From Streptomyces sp. NBRC 109706 (GTDB taxonomy: Bacteria; Actinomycetota; Actinomycetes; Streptomycetales; Streptomycetaceae), in NCBI RefSeq assembly GCF_000974485.1, contig NZ_BBOM01000005.1, forward strand, positions 62,001 through 126,000: a stretch of 64,000 bases of DNA, in the 5' to 3' direction. Positions 37,368-46,535 of the stretch are shown piece after piece (positions within the stretch are counted from its first letter, which is position 1; the number at the start of each line of letters is the position of its first letter). The position numbers and the translations under genes are program-made. The notes below the pieces were generated by a model that saw only the letters and a list, made by a program, of their open reading frames with translations, ran no database searches and was not told the DNA's origin.

Positions 37368-37405
37368 GTTGCGCCCGGGAAACGGACGTGATGCGGTCGG
37401 GAAAC
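37368..37405 (+). promoter_or_regulatory. GlnR-binding site upstream of the nitrite reductase operon
   Basis: Four half-sites at exact 6-nt spacing: GTTGC (37368-37372), GAAAC (37379-37383), GATGC (37390-37394), GAAAC (37401-37405). This is the a-b-a-b layout of the actinomycete GlnR box (GTnAC-N6-GAAAC twice). It ends 22 nt before the start at 37428. The rest of the 340-bp gap 37088-37427 shows no gene. Confidence 0.8.
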
Positions 37406-37427
37406 AGCCGCCGCGCACGCTCGTGCC

Positions 37428-38681
37428 ATGAGGTCGAGATCCCGGGTCGTGATCGTCGGCGGCGGCATGGCCGGCGCGCGGCTCGCCCGCGCCCTGGGCG
37501 CGCATGGTCCTGACGCCCCCCGGGTGACGGTGGTCGCCGAGGAGCGGCATCCGGCGTACAACCGGGTGCTGCTGGCCGAGGTGCTCGCCGGGCACTACCC
37601 GGCCGAGGTGATCGAGCTGCCCGCCGTGGGCCCCGAGGTCGACTGGCGCGGCGGCACCCGGGTGTCCCGCATCGACCGCGAACGGCGCCTGGCGCACTGC
37701 GACGACGGTACGCGACTTCCCTATGACGCCCTGGTGTTGGCCACCGGCGGCAATCCGGTGCTGCCGCCGCTGCGCGGACTGACGCCGCCGGGCGGCGGCG
37801 AACTCCCCGACGGGGTACACGCGTTCAGGACCCTGGACGACGCCGTCGCGCTGGCCGACGAGGTCACCGACGGCGGTCCGGCCGTGGTCGTCGGCGGCGG
37901 GCTGCTGGGGGTCTCGGCCGCCAGGGCGCTGGCGGCCAGGGGCGCCAGGGTGGTGCTGGCGCAGCAGGGCGGGTCGCTGATGGAGCGGCAACTCGACGCC
38001 TCGGCCGCCGCGTTGCTCGCCGAGCATCTGACCGCCAGGGGCGTGGAGATCCACACCGAGTGCCGGGTGCGGGCGCTGCGCACCGAACAGGACGGCGCGC
38101 GTCGCCGGGTGCGGGCCGTGGAGCTGGCCGACGGTTTCCCGTTGGACGCCGATCTGGTGGTGCTGGCCTGCGGGGTGCGGCCCCGGGTCGGCCTGGCCGG
38201 GGACGCCGGCCTGACGCTGGGCGCGCGCGGCGGGATCGCCGTCGACGACCGGCTGGCCACCAGCGATCCCGCCGTGTACGCGATGGGCGACTGCGCGGAA
38301 CACGCGGGGCTGCTCTACGGACTCGCCGGGCCGGCGCAGGACCAGGCCGATGTCCTGGCGTCGGTGCTCACCGGCGGTTCGGCGCGCTATTCGGGCACCA
38401 GGGCGCTGACCAGGCTGACGCTGCCGGCCGCCACCGGCGGGCCGCTGGATCTGGCCGCCTTCGGCGTCACCTCGGCGGAGCCGGGCGACGACGAGGTGCG
38501 GCTCACGGACGCCACCAGGGGCGCCTACCGCAAGCTCGTGGTCCGTGGCGACCGGCTGCTCGGCGGGATCCTCGTCGGCGATCTGGCGAGCGTCGGCACG
38601 CTGGCCCGCGCCTGGGAGGGCGACGAGCCGCTGCCCGACACCCCACTGCTCCATCTGCTCACCCACGACGGAGGGTTGTGA
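37428..38681 (+). CDS. NirB-like FAD/NAD(P)-dependent oxidoreductase
   Basis: 417 residues. FAD motif VVIVGGGMAGARLARALG, NAD motif VVVGGGLLGVSAARAL, second FAD motif VYAMGDCAEH, then a NirB-type rubredoxin-like C-terminal domain (RGAYRKLVVRGDRLLGGIL). It equals the N-terminal reductase part of NirB without BFD or siroheme domains. As first gene of the GlnR-controlled operon it probably passes electrons from NAD(P)H to nitrate reductase or NirB. The nirB start follows 3 nt after its stop. Confidence 0.87.
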   Translation: MRSRSRVVIVGGGMAGARLARALGAHGPDAPRVTVVAEERHPAYNRVLLAEVLAGHYPAEVIELPAVGPEVDWRGGTRVSRIDRERRLAHCDDGTRLPYDALVLATGGNPVLPPLRGLTPPGGGELPDGVHAFRTLDDAVALADEVTDGGPAVVVGGGLLGVSAARALAARGARVVLAQQGGSLMERQLDASAAALLAEHLTARGVEIHTECRVRALRTEQDGARRRVRAVELADGFPLDADLVVLACGVRPRVGLAGDAGLTLGARGGIAVDDRLATSDPAVYAMGDCAEHAGLLYGLAGPAQDQADVLASVLTGGSARYSGTRALTRLTLPAATGGPLDLAAFGVTSAEPGDDEVRLTDATRGAYRKLVVRGDRLLGGILVGDLASVGTLARAWEGDEPLPDTPLLHLLTHDGGL

Positions 38682-38684
38682 CCC

Positions 38685-41300
38685 ATGTCCCACACCGCGA
38701 GCCAGGCGCAGCCGGGCGAGACCATCGTGGTGGTCGGCCACGGGATGGTCGGCCAGCGTTTCCTTGAGGAGTTGGTCGACCGTGGGGTCACCGAGCGGGC
38801 CGCGGTGGTGGTGCTCGCCGAGGAGGTGCGGCCGGCCTACGACCGGGTGCATCTGACCTCCTGGTTCAGCGGGACCAGCGCCGAGGAGCTGTCCCTGACG
38901 CCCGACGGCTTCATGGCGCGGCACGGCATCGAGCTGTGCCTGGGCGATCCGGCGGAGTCGATCGACCGGGCGGCACGCACGGTGACCACCCGCTCCGGGC
39001 GGGTGGTCGGGTACGACACCCTGGTGCTGGCCACCGGTTCCTACCCGTTTGTCCCGCCGGTGCCGGGCGCGGACGCGGACGGTTGCTTCGTCTACCGCAC
39101 CATCGAGGATCTGGAGGCGATCAGCGCGGCCGCGCGGTCGGCGCGGACCGGGGTGGTGGTGGGCGGCGGGCTGCTCGGACTTGAGGCGGCGGGCGCGCTG
39201 CGCGGCCTTGACCTGGACACCCATGTGGTGGAGTTCAACTCCCGGTTGATGGCCATCCAGGTGGACGAGGGCGGCGGCAGCGCGCTCCGCCGCACCGTTG
39301 AGGAAATGGGCCTCACCGTGCACACCGGGGTGGGTGCGCAGGAGATCACCGTCGACGGTTCGGGGGCCGTCGAGGCGATGGCGCTCTCCGACGGCTCGTC
39401 GGTGGCCACGGATCTGGTGGTGTTCTCCGCCGGGGTCCGCCCGCGCGACCAGCTGGCCAGGGAGGCCGGGCTGACGATCGGCCAGCGCGGCGGCATCGCC
39501 GTCGACGACCGCTGCCGCACCTCCGACCCCCGGGTGTTCGCCATCGGCGAGTGCGCGCTGGCCAGCGACGGGATGGTCTACGGGCTGGTCGCGCCCGGCT
39601 ACGAGATGGCCGCGACCGCCGCCGACGCGGTGGCGGGCCGGGACGGCGGCGCGACGTTCACCGGTGCCGACACCTCGACCAAGCTGAAGCTGCTGGGCGT
39701 CGACGTGGCCAGCTTCGGCGACGCGCACGGCCGCGCCGACGGATGCCTCGACGTGGTCTACGCGGACTCCAGGGCCGGCGTCTACAAGAAGCTGGTGGTG
39801 GGCCGGGACGGGACGCTGCTGGGCGGGGTGCTGGTCGGCGACGCCGACTCCTACGGTCTGCTGCGCCCGTTGACCGGCAGCGTGCCGCCGGCCGCGCCCG
39901 AGCAGCTGGTGCTGCCGGCCGGTCTGGCGCCCGCCGCCGCGCTGGGCCCGGCCTCGCTGCCGGACGCGGCGGTGGTCTGCAACTGCCACAACGTCACCAA
40001 GGGCGCCGTCCGGGCGGCCGTCACGGAACAGGGCTGTGGCTCGGTCGCGGCGGTGAAGTCCTGCACCAAGGCCGGTACCGGCTGCGGGAGTTGCGTCAAG
40101 GTGCTGGGGCATCTTGTGGACGCCGAGCTGGAGGCGAACGGGGTCAGCGTCGACCGTGGCCTCTGCGGCTGCTTCGCCCACACCCGCCAGGAGCTGTTCG
40201 AGATCGTGGCCAGCCTGCGGATCACCTCCTACCAGGCGCTGCTGGACGGACACGGGCGCCCGGCGGCTCGCGGCGGGGACGGTTGCGAGGTCTGCAAGCC
40301 GACGGTCGGCTCGATCCTGGCGTCGCTGGCGCCCAGCATCGGCGCCGACGGCCATGTGCTGGCCGGCGAACAGGCCGCGCTCCAGGACACCAACGACCAT
40401 TTCCTGGCCAATCTGCAACGCAACGGGTCCTACTCGATCGTGCCGCGGGTGCCGGGGGGCGAGATCTCCCCGGAGAAGCTGATCGTGATCGGCGAGGTGG
40501 CACGGGACTTCAACCTCTACACCAAGATCACCGGTGGCCAGCGGATCGACATGTTCGGCGCGAGCGTCGACCAACTGCCGGCGATCTGGGCACGGTTGGT
40601 GGAGGCCGGCTTCGAGTCCGGGCATGCCTACGGCAAGGCGCTGCGCACCGTGAAGAGCTGTGTGGGCTCCACCTGGTGCCGGTACGGGGTGCAGGACAGC
40701 GTGCGGATGGCGATCGATCTGGAGCTGCGCTACCGGGGGCTGCGCGCCCCGCACAAGCTGAAGTCCGCCGTCTCGGGATGCGCCAGGGAGTGCGCCGAGG
40801 CGATGGGCAAGGACTTCGGGGTGATCGCCACGGCCGGCGGCTGGAACCTCTATGTCGGCGGCAACGGCGGCGCCACGCCGCGCCACGCCGACCTGCTGGC
40901 CCAGGACCTCTCGGACGCCGAACTCGTCCGGCTGATCGACCGCTTCCTGATGTTCTACATCCGCACCGCCGACCGGCTGGAACGGACCTCGGTATGGCTG
41001 GAGCGCATCGGCGGCGGACTCGACCATGTGCGGGATGTGGTGGTGGACGACACGCTGGGCATCTGCGACGAGTTGGAGGCCCAGATGGCCACCCATGTGG
41101 CCAACTACCGCGACGAGTGGGCCCAGACGTTGAGCGACCCGGAGAAGCTGGCGCGCTTTGTCTCCTTCGTGAACGCACCGGGCACGCCGGACCCCTCGGT
41201 GCGCTTCGTCCAGGAGCGCGAGCAGCACAAGCCCGATCTGACCGTTCTGGCCGGGCCCACGCTCCCGGTCCGCACCCTGGAAGGAAGCACCCCCCGATGA
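38685..41300 (+). CDS. nirB: Assimilatory nitrite reductase, large subunit
   Basis: 871 residues. In order: pyridine-nucleotide/FAD reductase (1-310; VGGGLLGLEAAGAL), rubredoxin-like domain, BFD-like [2Fe-2S] site (VVCNCHNVTKGAV, then KAGTGCGSCVKVL) with a second cysteine-rich BFD-like stretch, and the siroheme/[4Fe-4S] domain with CVGSTWCRYG and SGCARECAEAMGKDFG as cluster ligands. It reduces nitrite to ammonium with NAD(P)H in the cytoplasm. Translationally coupled to nirD by a 4-nt overlap. Confidence 0.97.
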   Translation: MSHTASQAQPGETIVVVGHGMVGQRFLEELVDRGVTERAAVVVLAEEVRPAYDRVHLTSWFSGTSAEELSLTPDGFMARHGIELCLGDPAESIDRAARTVTTRSGRVVGYDTLVLATGSYPFVPPVPGADADGCFVYRTIEDLEAISAAARSARTGVVVGGGLLGLEAAGALRGLDLDTHVVEFNSRLMAIQVDEGGGSALRRTVEEMGLTVHTGVGAQEITVDGSGAVEAMALSDGSSVATDLVVFSAGVRPRDQLAREAGLTIGQRGGIAVDDRCRTSDPRVFAIGECALASDGMVYGLVAPGYEMAATAADAVAGRDGGATFTGADTSTKLKLLGVDVASFGDAHGRADGCLDVVYADSRAGVYKKLVVGRDGTLLGGVLVGDADSYGLLRPLTGSVPPAAPEQLVLPAGLAPAAALGPASLPDAAVVCNCHNVTKGAVRAAVTEQGCGSVAAVKSCTKAGTGCGSCVKVLGHLVDAELEANGVSVDRGLCGCFAHTRQELFEIVASLRITSYQALLDGHGRPAARGGDGCEVCKPTVGSILASLAPSIGADGHVLAGEQAALQDTNDHFLANLQRNGSYSIVPRVPGGEISPEKLIVIGEVARDFNLYTKITGGQRIDMFGASVDQLPAIWARLVEAGFESGHAYGKALRTVKSCVGSTWCRYGVQDSVRMAIDLELRYRGLRAPHKLKSAVSGCARECAEAMGKDFGVIATAGGWNLYVGGNGGATPRHADLLAQDLSDAELVRLIDRFLMFYIRTADRLERTSVWLERIGGGLDHVRDVVVDDTLGICDELEAQMATHVANYRDEWAQTLSDPEKLARFVSFVNAPGTPDPSVRFVQEREQHKPDLTVLAGPTLPVRTLEGSTPR

Positions 41301-41683
41301 CCGTCACCACCCTGTCGCCCCGCCCCACCGACACCGCCACCGGAACCGCGGTCGAGATCGCCGTGGAGGGCCGCTGGCTGCCGGTCTGCGCCCTGGCCGC
41401 GCTGACCCCGGGCCGGGGCGTGGCCGTACTGCTCCCCGACGGCCGACAGGCCGCCGTCTTCCTCGACCGACGCGGCGACGTCCACGCCGTCGACAACCGC
41501 GACCCGTTCACCGGCGCCTTCGTGCTGTCCCGTGGGCTGCTGGGCTCAACCGGCAACGACGGCCGCCCGTTCGTCGCCTCGCCGCTGCTCAAGCAGCGTT
41601 TCGACCTGACCGACGGCAGCTGCCTTGACGCCCCCGACGACCCCGCCAGGGCGCTGCCGACCTACCCCGTCCGGCTGCGCTGA
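41297..41683 (+). CDS. nirD: Nitrite reductase, small subunit
   Basis: 128 residues; start overlaps the nirB stop (ATGA). The fold is Rieske-like (LPDGRQAAVFLDRRGDVHAVDNRDP, then FVASPLLKQRFDLTDG), with the Rieske cysteines absent, as is normal for NirD. It completes the NirBD holoenzyme. Confidence 0.95.
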   Translation: MTVTTLSPRPTDTATGTAVEIAVEGRWLPVCALAALTPGRGVAVLLPDGRQAAVFLDRRGDVHAVDNRDPFTGAFVLSRGLLGSTGNDGRPFVASPLLKQRFDLTDGSCLDAPDDPARALPTYPVRLR

Positions 41684-41697
41684 CCCGCCGACCCCCG

Positions 41698-41725
41698 GCT
41701 GGGTGCCCCGTGCGCCCCACCCGGC
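41698..41725 (+). terminator. Possible terminator after nirD
   Basis: GCTGGGTG (41698-41705) pairs with CACCCGGC (41718-41725) with one G-U pair, 12-nt loop, 14 nt after the nirD stop. Confidence 0.35.
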
Positions 41726-41794
41726 TCGCCCCTCGGGACAAACCGCGCAACAGTGGGTGCGTAGGTCACTGCTGCCGGAACAGAGGGATGGCCC

Positions 41795-42694
41795 ATGACT
41801 CGCCCTGTCATCGTCGGCGTGGACGGCTCCCCGCAGAGCCGCGCCGCCGCGGAGTGGGGGGCCCGCGAGGCGGCGCGTCGCGGACTGCCCCTGCGCCTGG
41901 TGCACGCCTGGATCAACGAGCCGCTGTACGCGCCGCCGGTGCCGGACGAACCGGCCTCCCGGCAGCTGCTGGAGGACCACGAGCGCGAGGTCGCCGACCG
42001 CCACCCGGGGCTCACCGTCAGCACCGCGCTGCTGCCGGAGATGGCCACCGCCGGGCTGGTCGAACAGGCCGCGGACGCCGAGCTGTTGGTGCTGGGCACC
42101 CGGGGCCACGGCCCGCTGCTCGGCTTTCTGCTGGGCTCGGTCGGCCTGCCGGTGATCACCCACAGCACCCGCCCCGTCGTCCTGGTGCGGACCACCTCGG
42201 ACGCGGAGCCGGCCGACCAGGTGCCGGGGAACGGCGGCGAGGGCGACGAGATCGTGGTCGGGCTCAAGGACCTGGGCCAACCGGCGGCCACCCTCCTGGA
42301 GTTCGCGTTCACCACCGCTTCGGCACGCGGCGCCGCCGTACGCGCGGTACGGGCCTGGGGCGCGGCGCCCTCGCTGTTCGGCGCCAACCCGCCGGAGAAC
42401 CTGGAGGGCGAGGAGCGCGATCGCCATCTCGACCTGGAGAGCCGCCACGCCGAGGAGCTGGTCACCGTGCTGGCGCCCTGGCGACAGCGCTATCCGGGCG
42501 TCCCCGTGATCGAGCATCTGCGCTACGGCAACGCCTCCGAGGTGCTGCTGGACGCAGCCGCCGGCCAGGCCGCCCTGGTGGTCACGGGCCGCCGGGTCCG
42601 CCGTCCGCTGCTGAGCATGCGCGCCGGGCCCGTCACCCATGCCGCGATCCACCACGCCAGGCCGCCGGTGGCCGTGGTCCCGCACGAGGACTGA
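41795..42694 (+). CDS. Tandem-domain universal stress protein
   Basis: 299 residues with two Usp domains. The first begins VIVGVDGSPQSRAAAEWG and ends in the ATP-binding LGTRGHGPLLGFLLGSV; the second begins EIVVGLKDLGQPAA and ends VVTGRRVRRPLLSMRAG. The first has the G-2x-G-9x-G(S/T) nucleotide motif; the second is partly degenerate. Soluble stress/dormancy protein; GAGGGATGG precedes the ATG. Confidence 0.92.
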   Translation: MTRPVIVGVDGSPQSRAAAEWGAREAARRGLPLRLVHAWINEPLYAPPVPDEPASRQLLEDHEREVADRHPGLTVSTALLPEMATAGLVEQAADAELLVLGTRGHGPLLGFLLGSVGLPVITHSTRPVVLVRTTSDAEPADQVPGNGGEGDEIVVGLKDLGQPAATLLEFAFTTASARGAAVRAVRAWGAAPSLFGANPPENLEGEERDRHLDLESRHAEELVTVLAPWRQRYPGVPVIEHLRYGNASEVLLDAAAGQAALVVTGRRVRRPLLSMRAGPVTHAAIHHARPPVAVVPHED

Positions 42695-42711
42695 GCCCGC
42701 CCCTGGCGGGC
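42695..42711. terminator. Bidirectional terminator, Usp / GH65
   Basis: GCCCGCC-CCT-GGCGGGC, perfect 7-bp stem in the 19-nt gap between convergent genes. Confidence 0.6.
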
Positions 42712-42713
42712 CC

Positions 42714-45194
42714 TCACTCCTCGGGCAGCGCCAGCAGCGTGTCCTCGCCCGGCGCGATCTCCACCGTCCGGTCGGCCAGCACCACCCGCACCGAGCCCTC
42801 CTCCCAGGGCGGCACCCCGATCCACAGCTGCCCCGGCTTCATCCGCAGCCGCAGCCCCACCCCACGATGCCGCAACGAGAAGCCGAACTCCTGGAGTTGG
42901 GGCAGCGGCGACGGATCGAGCCAGAGCGCGCCCTCCCGGGAACCGAGCCCGGTGAGCCCGCGCTGCACCAGGTCCAGGGTGCCGGCCATCGCGCCCAGAT
43001 GGATGCCCTCGGCCGTGGTGCCGCCCTGCACATCGGCGACATCGCTGGCCAGCGCCTCCTTCACATGCTCCCAGGCATCCGCGTGCCGCGCCTGCGCCAA
43101 CACCCAGGCGTGCACCACACCGCTCAACGTCGAACCATGGCTGGTGCGCCGCAGGTAGTAGTCGACGGTGCACCGCCACTGCTCCTCCGTCAGCTCGTAC
43201 CCCATCCTGGCGAACTGCTCGGTGAGTTCGCCCGGCGGCAGCAGATAGCCCAGCATCAGCACATCGGCCTGCTTGGACGCCTGGTAGCGGTTGACGGAGT
43301 CACCCTCGGACTCCAGCAGCCGATCCAGCCGACGGATATCGCCATAGCGGCTCCGATACCCCTCCCAGTCCAGCTCGGCCAGCTCGCCATAGCCGTCGAA
43401 CTGGCTGATCACCCCCTGGTGGAACGGCACCCGCAGCCGTCGGGACACCTCGTCCCAACGCTCGGGCTCCCCGTCCACCAGGCCGACGGCGTCGGCCAAC
43501 TCACGGCGCCGCGAGGCCGGCAGGGTACGGGCCAGCTCGGCGGCCCTGGCCAGCGTCCAGGAGGCCATCACATTGGTGTACGCGTTGTCGTCGAGGCCGG
43601 CGCGCTCCGCGTCCGGATAGCCCTCGTGGTACTCGTCGGGGCCCACCACGCCCCGGATGCGGTAACGCCCCTCGGCCTGGTCGAACTCGGCGAGCGCCGC
43701 CCAGAAACGCGCGATCTGGGTCAGCATCTCGGCACCCTTGGTATGGGTGAACTCGGTGTCCCCGGTGGCCTGTCCATAGCGCCACACGTTGTAGGCGACG
43801 GCCGAACCCACATGGTGCTGCAACCGCGAGTTGTCCGGCAGCCAACGGCCCGAACGCGGGTTGAGATGCACCTCAGGCGTCTCCTCCCGACCGTCGCTCC
43901 CCGACTGCCACGGATACATCGCGCCCTCCCGACCGGCCTCGACGGCGGCCCGCAGCGCGGCGGGCAGCCGCCGGTGGCGATAGCCCATCAACGCCCGGGA
44001 CAGCTCGGGAAAGTGCAGATTCAGATAGGGCAGGACAAACAGCTCGTCCCAGAAGACATGCCCCCGGTACGCCTCCCCGTGCAGCCCACGCGCCGGCACC
44101 CCCACATCGAGATCCGCGCTGTGCGGGGACAGCGTCTGCAGCACATGGAACATGTGCACCCGCAGCACATGGCCCGGCTCCCCCGGCACCTCCAGATCGG
44201 CGCGCCGCCACAACCGCGCCCAGGCCGCCGCGTGTTCGGCCAACAACCCGTCGAAGTCAGGGGCGGTACGCACCGCGTCCAACGCGGCCGGCAGCGGCCC
44301 CGAGATCGCCCGGTCCTTCGACGTGTACAGCGCCACCACCTTCTCCACGGCCACCGGGCTCCCCGGCGTCAACGGCAACGTCACCCGCTGACCGACCTGG
44401 TAGTCGGCCAGCCTGGTGTGCACCGACTCCGGCGGCTGCTCGGGCCAGGTCCGCAGCCGGGCCGCCAGCACGATCCGCACATCCGACGTGCCCGTGCGGC
44501 ACCGCAACCACACCGCGCCCCCGTCCTCGCCGCCGGTACCCATCCGGGTCAGATGGTGACTGGCCAGATCCCGGTAGCGGGCCACCCCCGTATTGCCGAC
44601 CAGACCGTCGATCGCCGACTCGACCTCGATGCCACCCGACCAGTCCTCCGCGCTGAACTCCGTGCGCAGCGCCGCCAGATGGGGAGCGGCCATGCTCACC
44701 AGACGGGACTGGGTGATGCCCAGATGACGACCGAGCGGATCCCGGTACCGCACCTGGCGGGTCAGCACCCCGCGCTTGAGATCCAGCACCTGCCGGTACC
44801 GCAACAGCCCCTCGGGATGCTGGTCGGGATTGAACCACTCGCCGACCGGCCCCTCGTCCGGGTGGATACGGAACCGCAGCGGCAGCCAGTTCGGCAGGTT
44901 GACGATCTCCTCGTGCGGCAGCCGCCGCCCCGCGAGCGACGAGGTCAGCCGGTTGTAGAGGCCGGCGGCATAGGTCCCCGGATAGTGGGCGGGACCGGCA
45001 CTGACCTCGGGCGCCGCACCCCGGGTGGCGAAGTAACCGTTGCTCAACGTGCACAGCGCCTCGCGCAGCCGCTCCGCACGCGGGTCGTACCCCTCGTACT
45101 CCCACTCCCACCCGTCGAGTTGCCTGGTCCGGACCGCCCACTCGTCCCAGGTGTCCACCGGATCGGCCGCGTTCGCCCGCCTACGCCACCTCAT
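42714..45194 (-). CDS. Glycoside hydrolase family 65 protein (maltose/trehalose/kojibiose phosphorylase-like)
   Basis: 826 residues. N-terminal beta-sandwich, then an (alpha/alpha)6 barrel with RGHVFWDELFVLPYL and the catalytic-acid motif RGVVGPDEYHEGYPDAE (Glu after Asp), and a C-terminal beta domain. GH65 enzymes phosphorolyse alpha-glucosides, releasing beta-glucose-1-phosphate. The upstream beta-phosphoglucomutase-like gene, 6 nt away, would convert that product to glucose-6-phosphate. Hydrolytic members also exist, but the pairing favours phosphorolysis. No sugar transporter is adjacent. Confidence 0.92.
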   Translation of the reverse strand: MRWRRRANAADPVDTWDEWAVRTRQLDGWEWEYEGYDPRAERLREALCTLSNGYFATRGAAPEVSAGPAHYPGTYAAGLYNRLTSSLAGRRLPHEEIVNLPNWLPLRFRIHPDEGPVGEWFNPDQHPEGLLRYRQVLDLKRGVLTRQVRYRDPLGRHLGITQSRLVSMAAPHLAALRTEFSAEDWSGGIEVESAIDGLVGNTGVARYRDLASHHLTRMGTGGEDGGAVWLRCRTGTSDVRIVLAARLRTWPEQPPESVHTRLADYQVGQRVTLPLTPGSPVAVEKVVALYTSKDRAISGPLPAALDAVRTAPDFDGLLAEHAAAWARLWRRADLEVPGEPGHVLRVHMFHVLQTLSPHSADLDVGVPARGLHGEAYRGHVFWDELFVLPYLNLHFPELSRALMGYRHRRLPAALRAAVEAGREGAMYPWQSGSDGREETPEVHLNPRSGRWLPDNSRLQHHVGSAVAYNVWRYGQATGDTEFTHTKGAEMLTQIARFWAALAEFDQAEGRYRIRGVVGPDEYHEGYPDAERAGLDDNAYTNVMASWTLARAAELARTLPASRRRELADAVGLVDGEPERWDEVSRRLRVPFHQGVISQFDGYGELAELDWEGYRSRYGDIRRLDRLLESEGDSVNRYQASKQADVLMLGYLLPPGELTEQFARMGYELTEEQWRCTVDYYLRRTSHGSTLSGVVHAWVLAQARHADAWEHVKEALASDVADVQGGTTAEGIHLGAMAGTLDLVQRGLTGLGSREGALWLDPSPLPQLQEFGFSLRHRGVGLRLRMKPGQLWIGVPPWEEGSVRVVLADRTVEIAPGEDTLLALPEE

Positions 45195-45200
45195 CGGGCG

Positions 45201-45929
45201 TCACCTCCGCACGAGTTCGCCGAGATCCCCCACGACCACATCGGCACCGTGCTCCGACAGATCGTCGGCACCCTCGTCCGTCGCCGACCGGTTCACCCCG
45301 ACCACCAGCCCGAACCCGCCCCGGTGCCCGGCCTCGACCCCGGCCAGCGCGTCCTCCACCACGGCGGCCCCCGCCGGCTCACAGCCCAGCCGGCGCACCC
45401 CCTCCAGGAAGAGCGCCGGATCGGGCTTCCCCGGCAGATCGAGCCGGGCCATGTCATTGCCGTCCACCACCGTCCCCAGCAACGACCGCACCCCGGCCCT
45501 GGCCAGCAGATCCCTGGCATGCCGCGACGAGGAGACGGCGGCACACGGCACCCCCGCCTCGTGCAGCTTGTTCAACAGCCGGACGGTACCGGCGAACACC
45601 TCCACACCCCGCTCGTGGAGCCGGCGCATAAACGCCTCCTCCTTACGGGCCGCGACCTGACAGACGCTCTCGACGCCCGGCATGTCCTCCACATCACCGA
45701 CCGGCAGCTCGATCCCCCGAGCGGCCAGAAACGCGGCCGCACCGTCGAGGCGGGACTTGCCGTCCACATGCCGCCGGTAGTCCTCCCGCTCGTCGAACGG
45801 CGGATCGACACCGGGCACCTCGTCGAACGCCTCCTTCCAGGAGGAGGCATGCACCGAGGCCGAGTCGGTGATCACCCCGTCGGTGTCGAAAACCACCGCA
45901 TCGCACGCCCACAGATCCGGCACACTCAC
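45201..45929 (-). CDS. HAD-superfamily hydrolase, beta-phosphoglucomutase-like
   Basis: About 242 residues from GTG 45929 (GTG 45923 is equally possible; GGGAGG lies 12 nt upstream). HAD motif I is VVFDTDGVITDSASVH, motif II VPCAAVSSSRHARD, motif III GKPDPALF, motif IV VVEDALAGVEAG. The cap domain is of the beta-PGM/trehalose-phosphatase-like class. In operon with GH65. The frame stays open far upstream only because the repeat array there is stop-free. Confidence 0.9.
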   Translation of the reverse strand: MSVPDLWACDAVVFDTDGVITDSASVHASSWKEAFDEVPGVDPPFDEREDYRRHVDGKSRLDGAAAFLAARGIELPVGDVEDMPGVESVCQVAARKEEAFMRRLHERGVEVFAGTVRLLNKLHEAGVPCAAVSSSRHARDLLARAGVRSLLGTVVDGNDMARLDLPGKPDPALFLEGVRRLGCEPAGAAVVEDALAGVEAGHRGGFGLVVGVNRSATDEGADDLSEHGADVVVGDLGELVRR

Positions 45930-46059
45930 CGACCACCACCGCCTCCCTTGACGACCACGAGACCCCCGCGGCCCTCCCTCCATGGGAACCCCCGCACCCC
46001 TCCCCCGCAAACGGTGCCGGCACCCCGGCTGCGTCAAGCCACCGACCGGCACCGCACCG

Positions 46060-46460
46060 ACGCTCCACGCCGGGGTCTCCCCGCCTGCCCGCCCTCTCCT
46101 TTTGCCTCCCGACAAGGTTGCTGTGAGCGCTGCGCGCGGCTTCTTTTGCCCCCGCCCACCCGCCCCTTTCTGCCTGCCGGCGGGGTGCTGCCGGCGCTGC
46201 GCGCGGCTTCTTTTGCCCCCGCCCGCCCGCCCCTTTCTGCCTGCGGCGAGGTGCTGCCGGCGCTCCACGCCGGGGTTTCCCCACCACCCGCCCTTTTGCC
46301 TACCGGCGCGGTGTTGCCGGCGCTGCGTTCCCCGCCCACTCTTCACTCTTCTCGCCTGCGGCGGGGTGCGGTGAGCGCTCCGCGCGCGTTTTTGTCCCGC
46401 CCGCCCACCCCCTCGTCGGGGTTTCCTGCCCGTGCGCCCCTTGCCTGCGACGAGGTGTCG
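46060..46460. repeat. Left arm of the inverted G-rich repeat array
   Basis: About six units, C-rich on the plus strand, marked by TGCCT or CGCCT at 46103, 46171, 46238, 46297, 46353 and 46442 (period 56-68, last 89). Each unit reads roughly: TGCCTGC, GGCGGGGTGCTGCCGGCGC core, then a CCCGCCCGCCC run. It is the reverse complement of the units to the right. Confidence 0.9.
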
Positions 46461-46512
46461 CCCCCGGCCCCGGCGGGCGAGCTGCCGCGGCCTACCGGGC
46501 CGGGTCGCAGGC
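46443..46512. repeat. Inverted repeat at the centre of the array
   Basis: GCCTGCGAC (46443-46451) and GTCGCAGGC (46504-46512) are perfect inverted arms, marking the point where unit orientation flips. The 52-nt loop is itself C/G-rich. Confidence 0.7.
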
Positions 46513-46535
46513 TTGGAAATACCGAAGCCATGGCC

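Noticed and set aside
37335-41228. A 1297-codon frame antisense to nirB
   Set aside because: NirB and its neighbour have full family motifs on the plus strand; the antisense frame is a product of GC-biased codons, with no recognisable domain.
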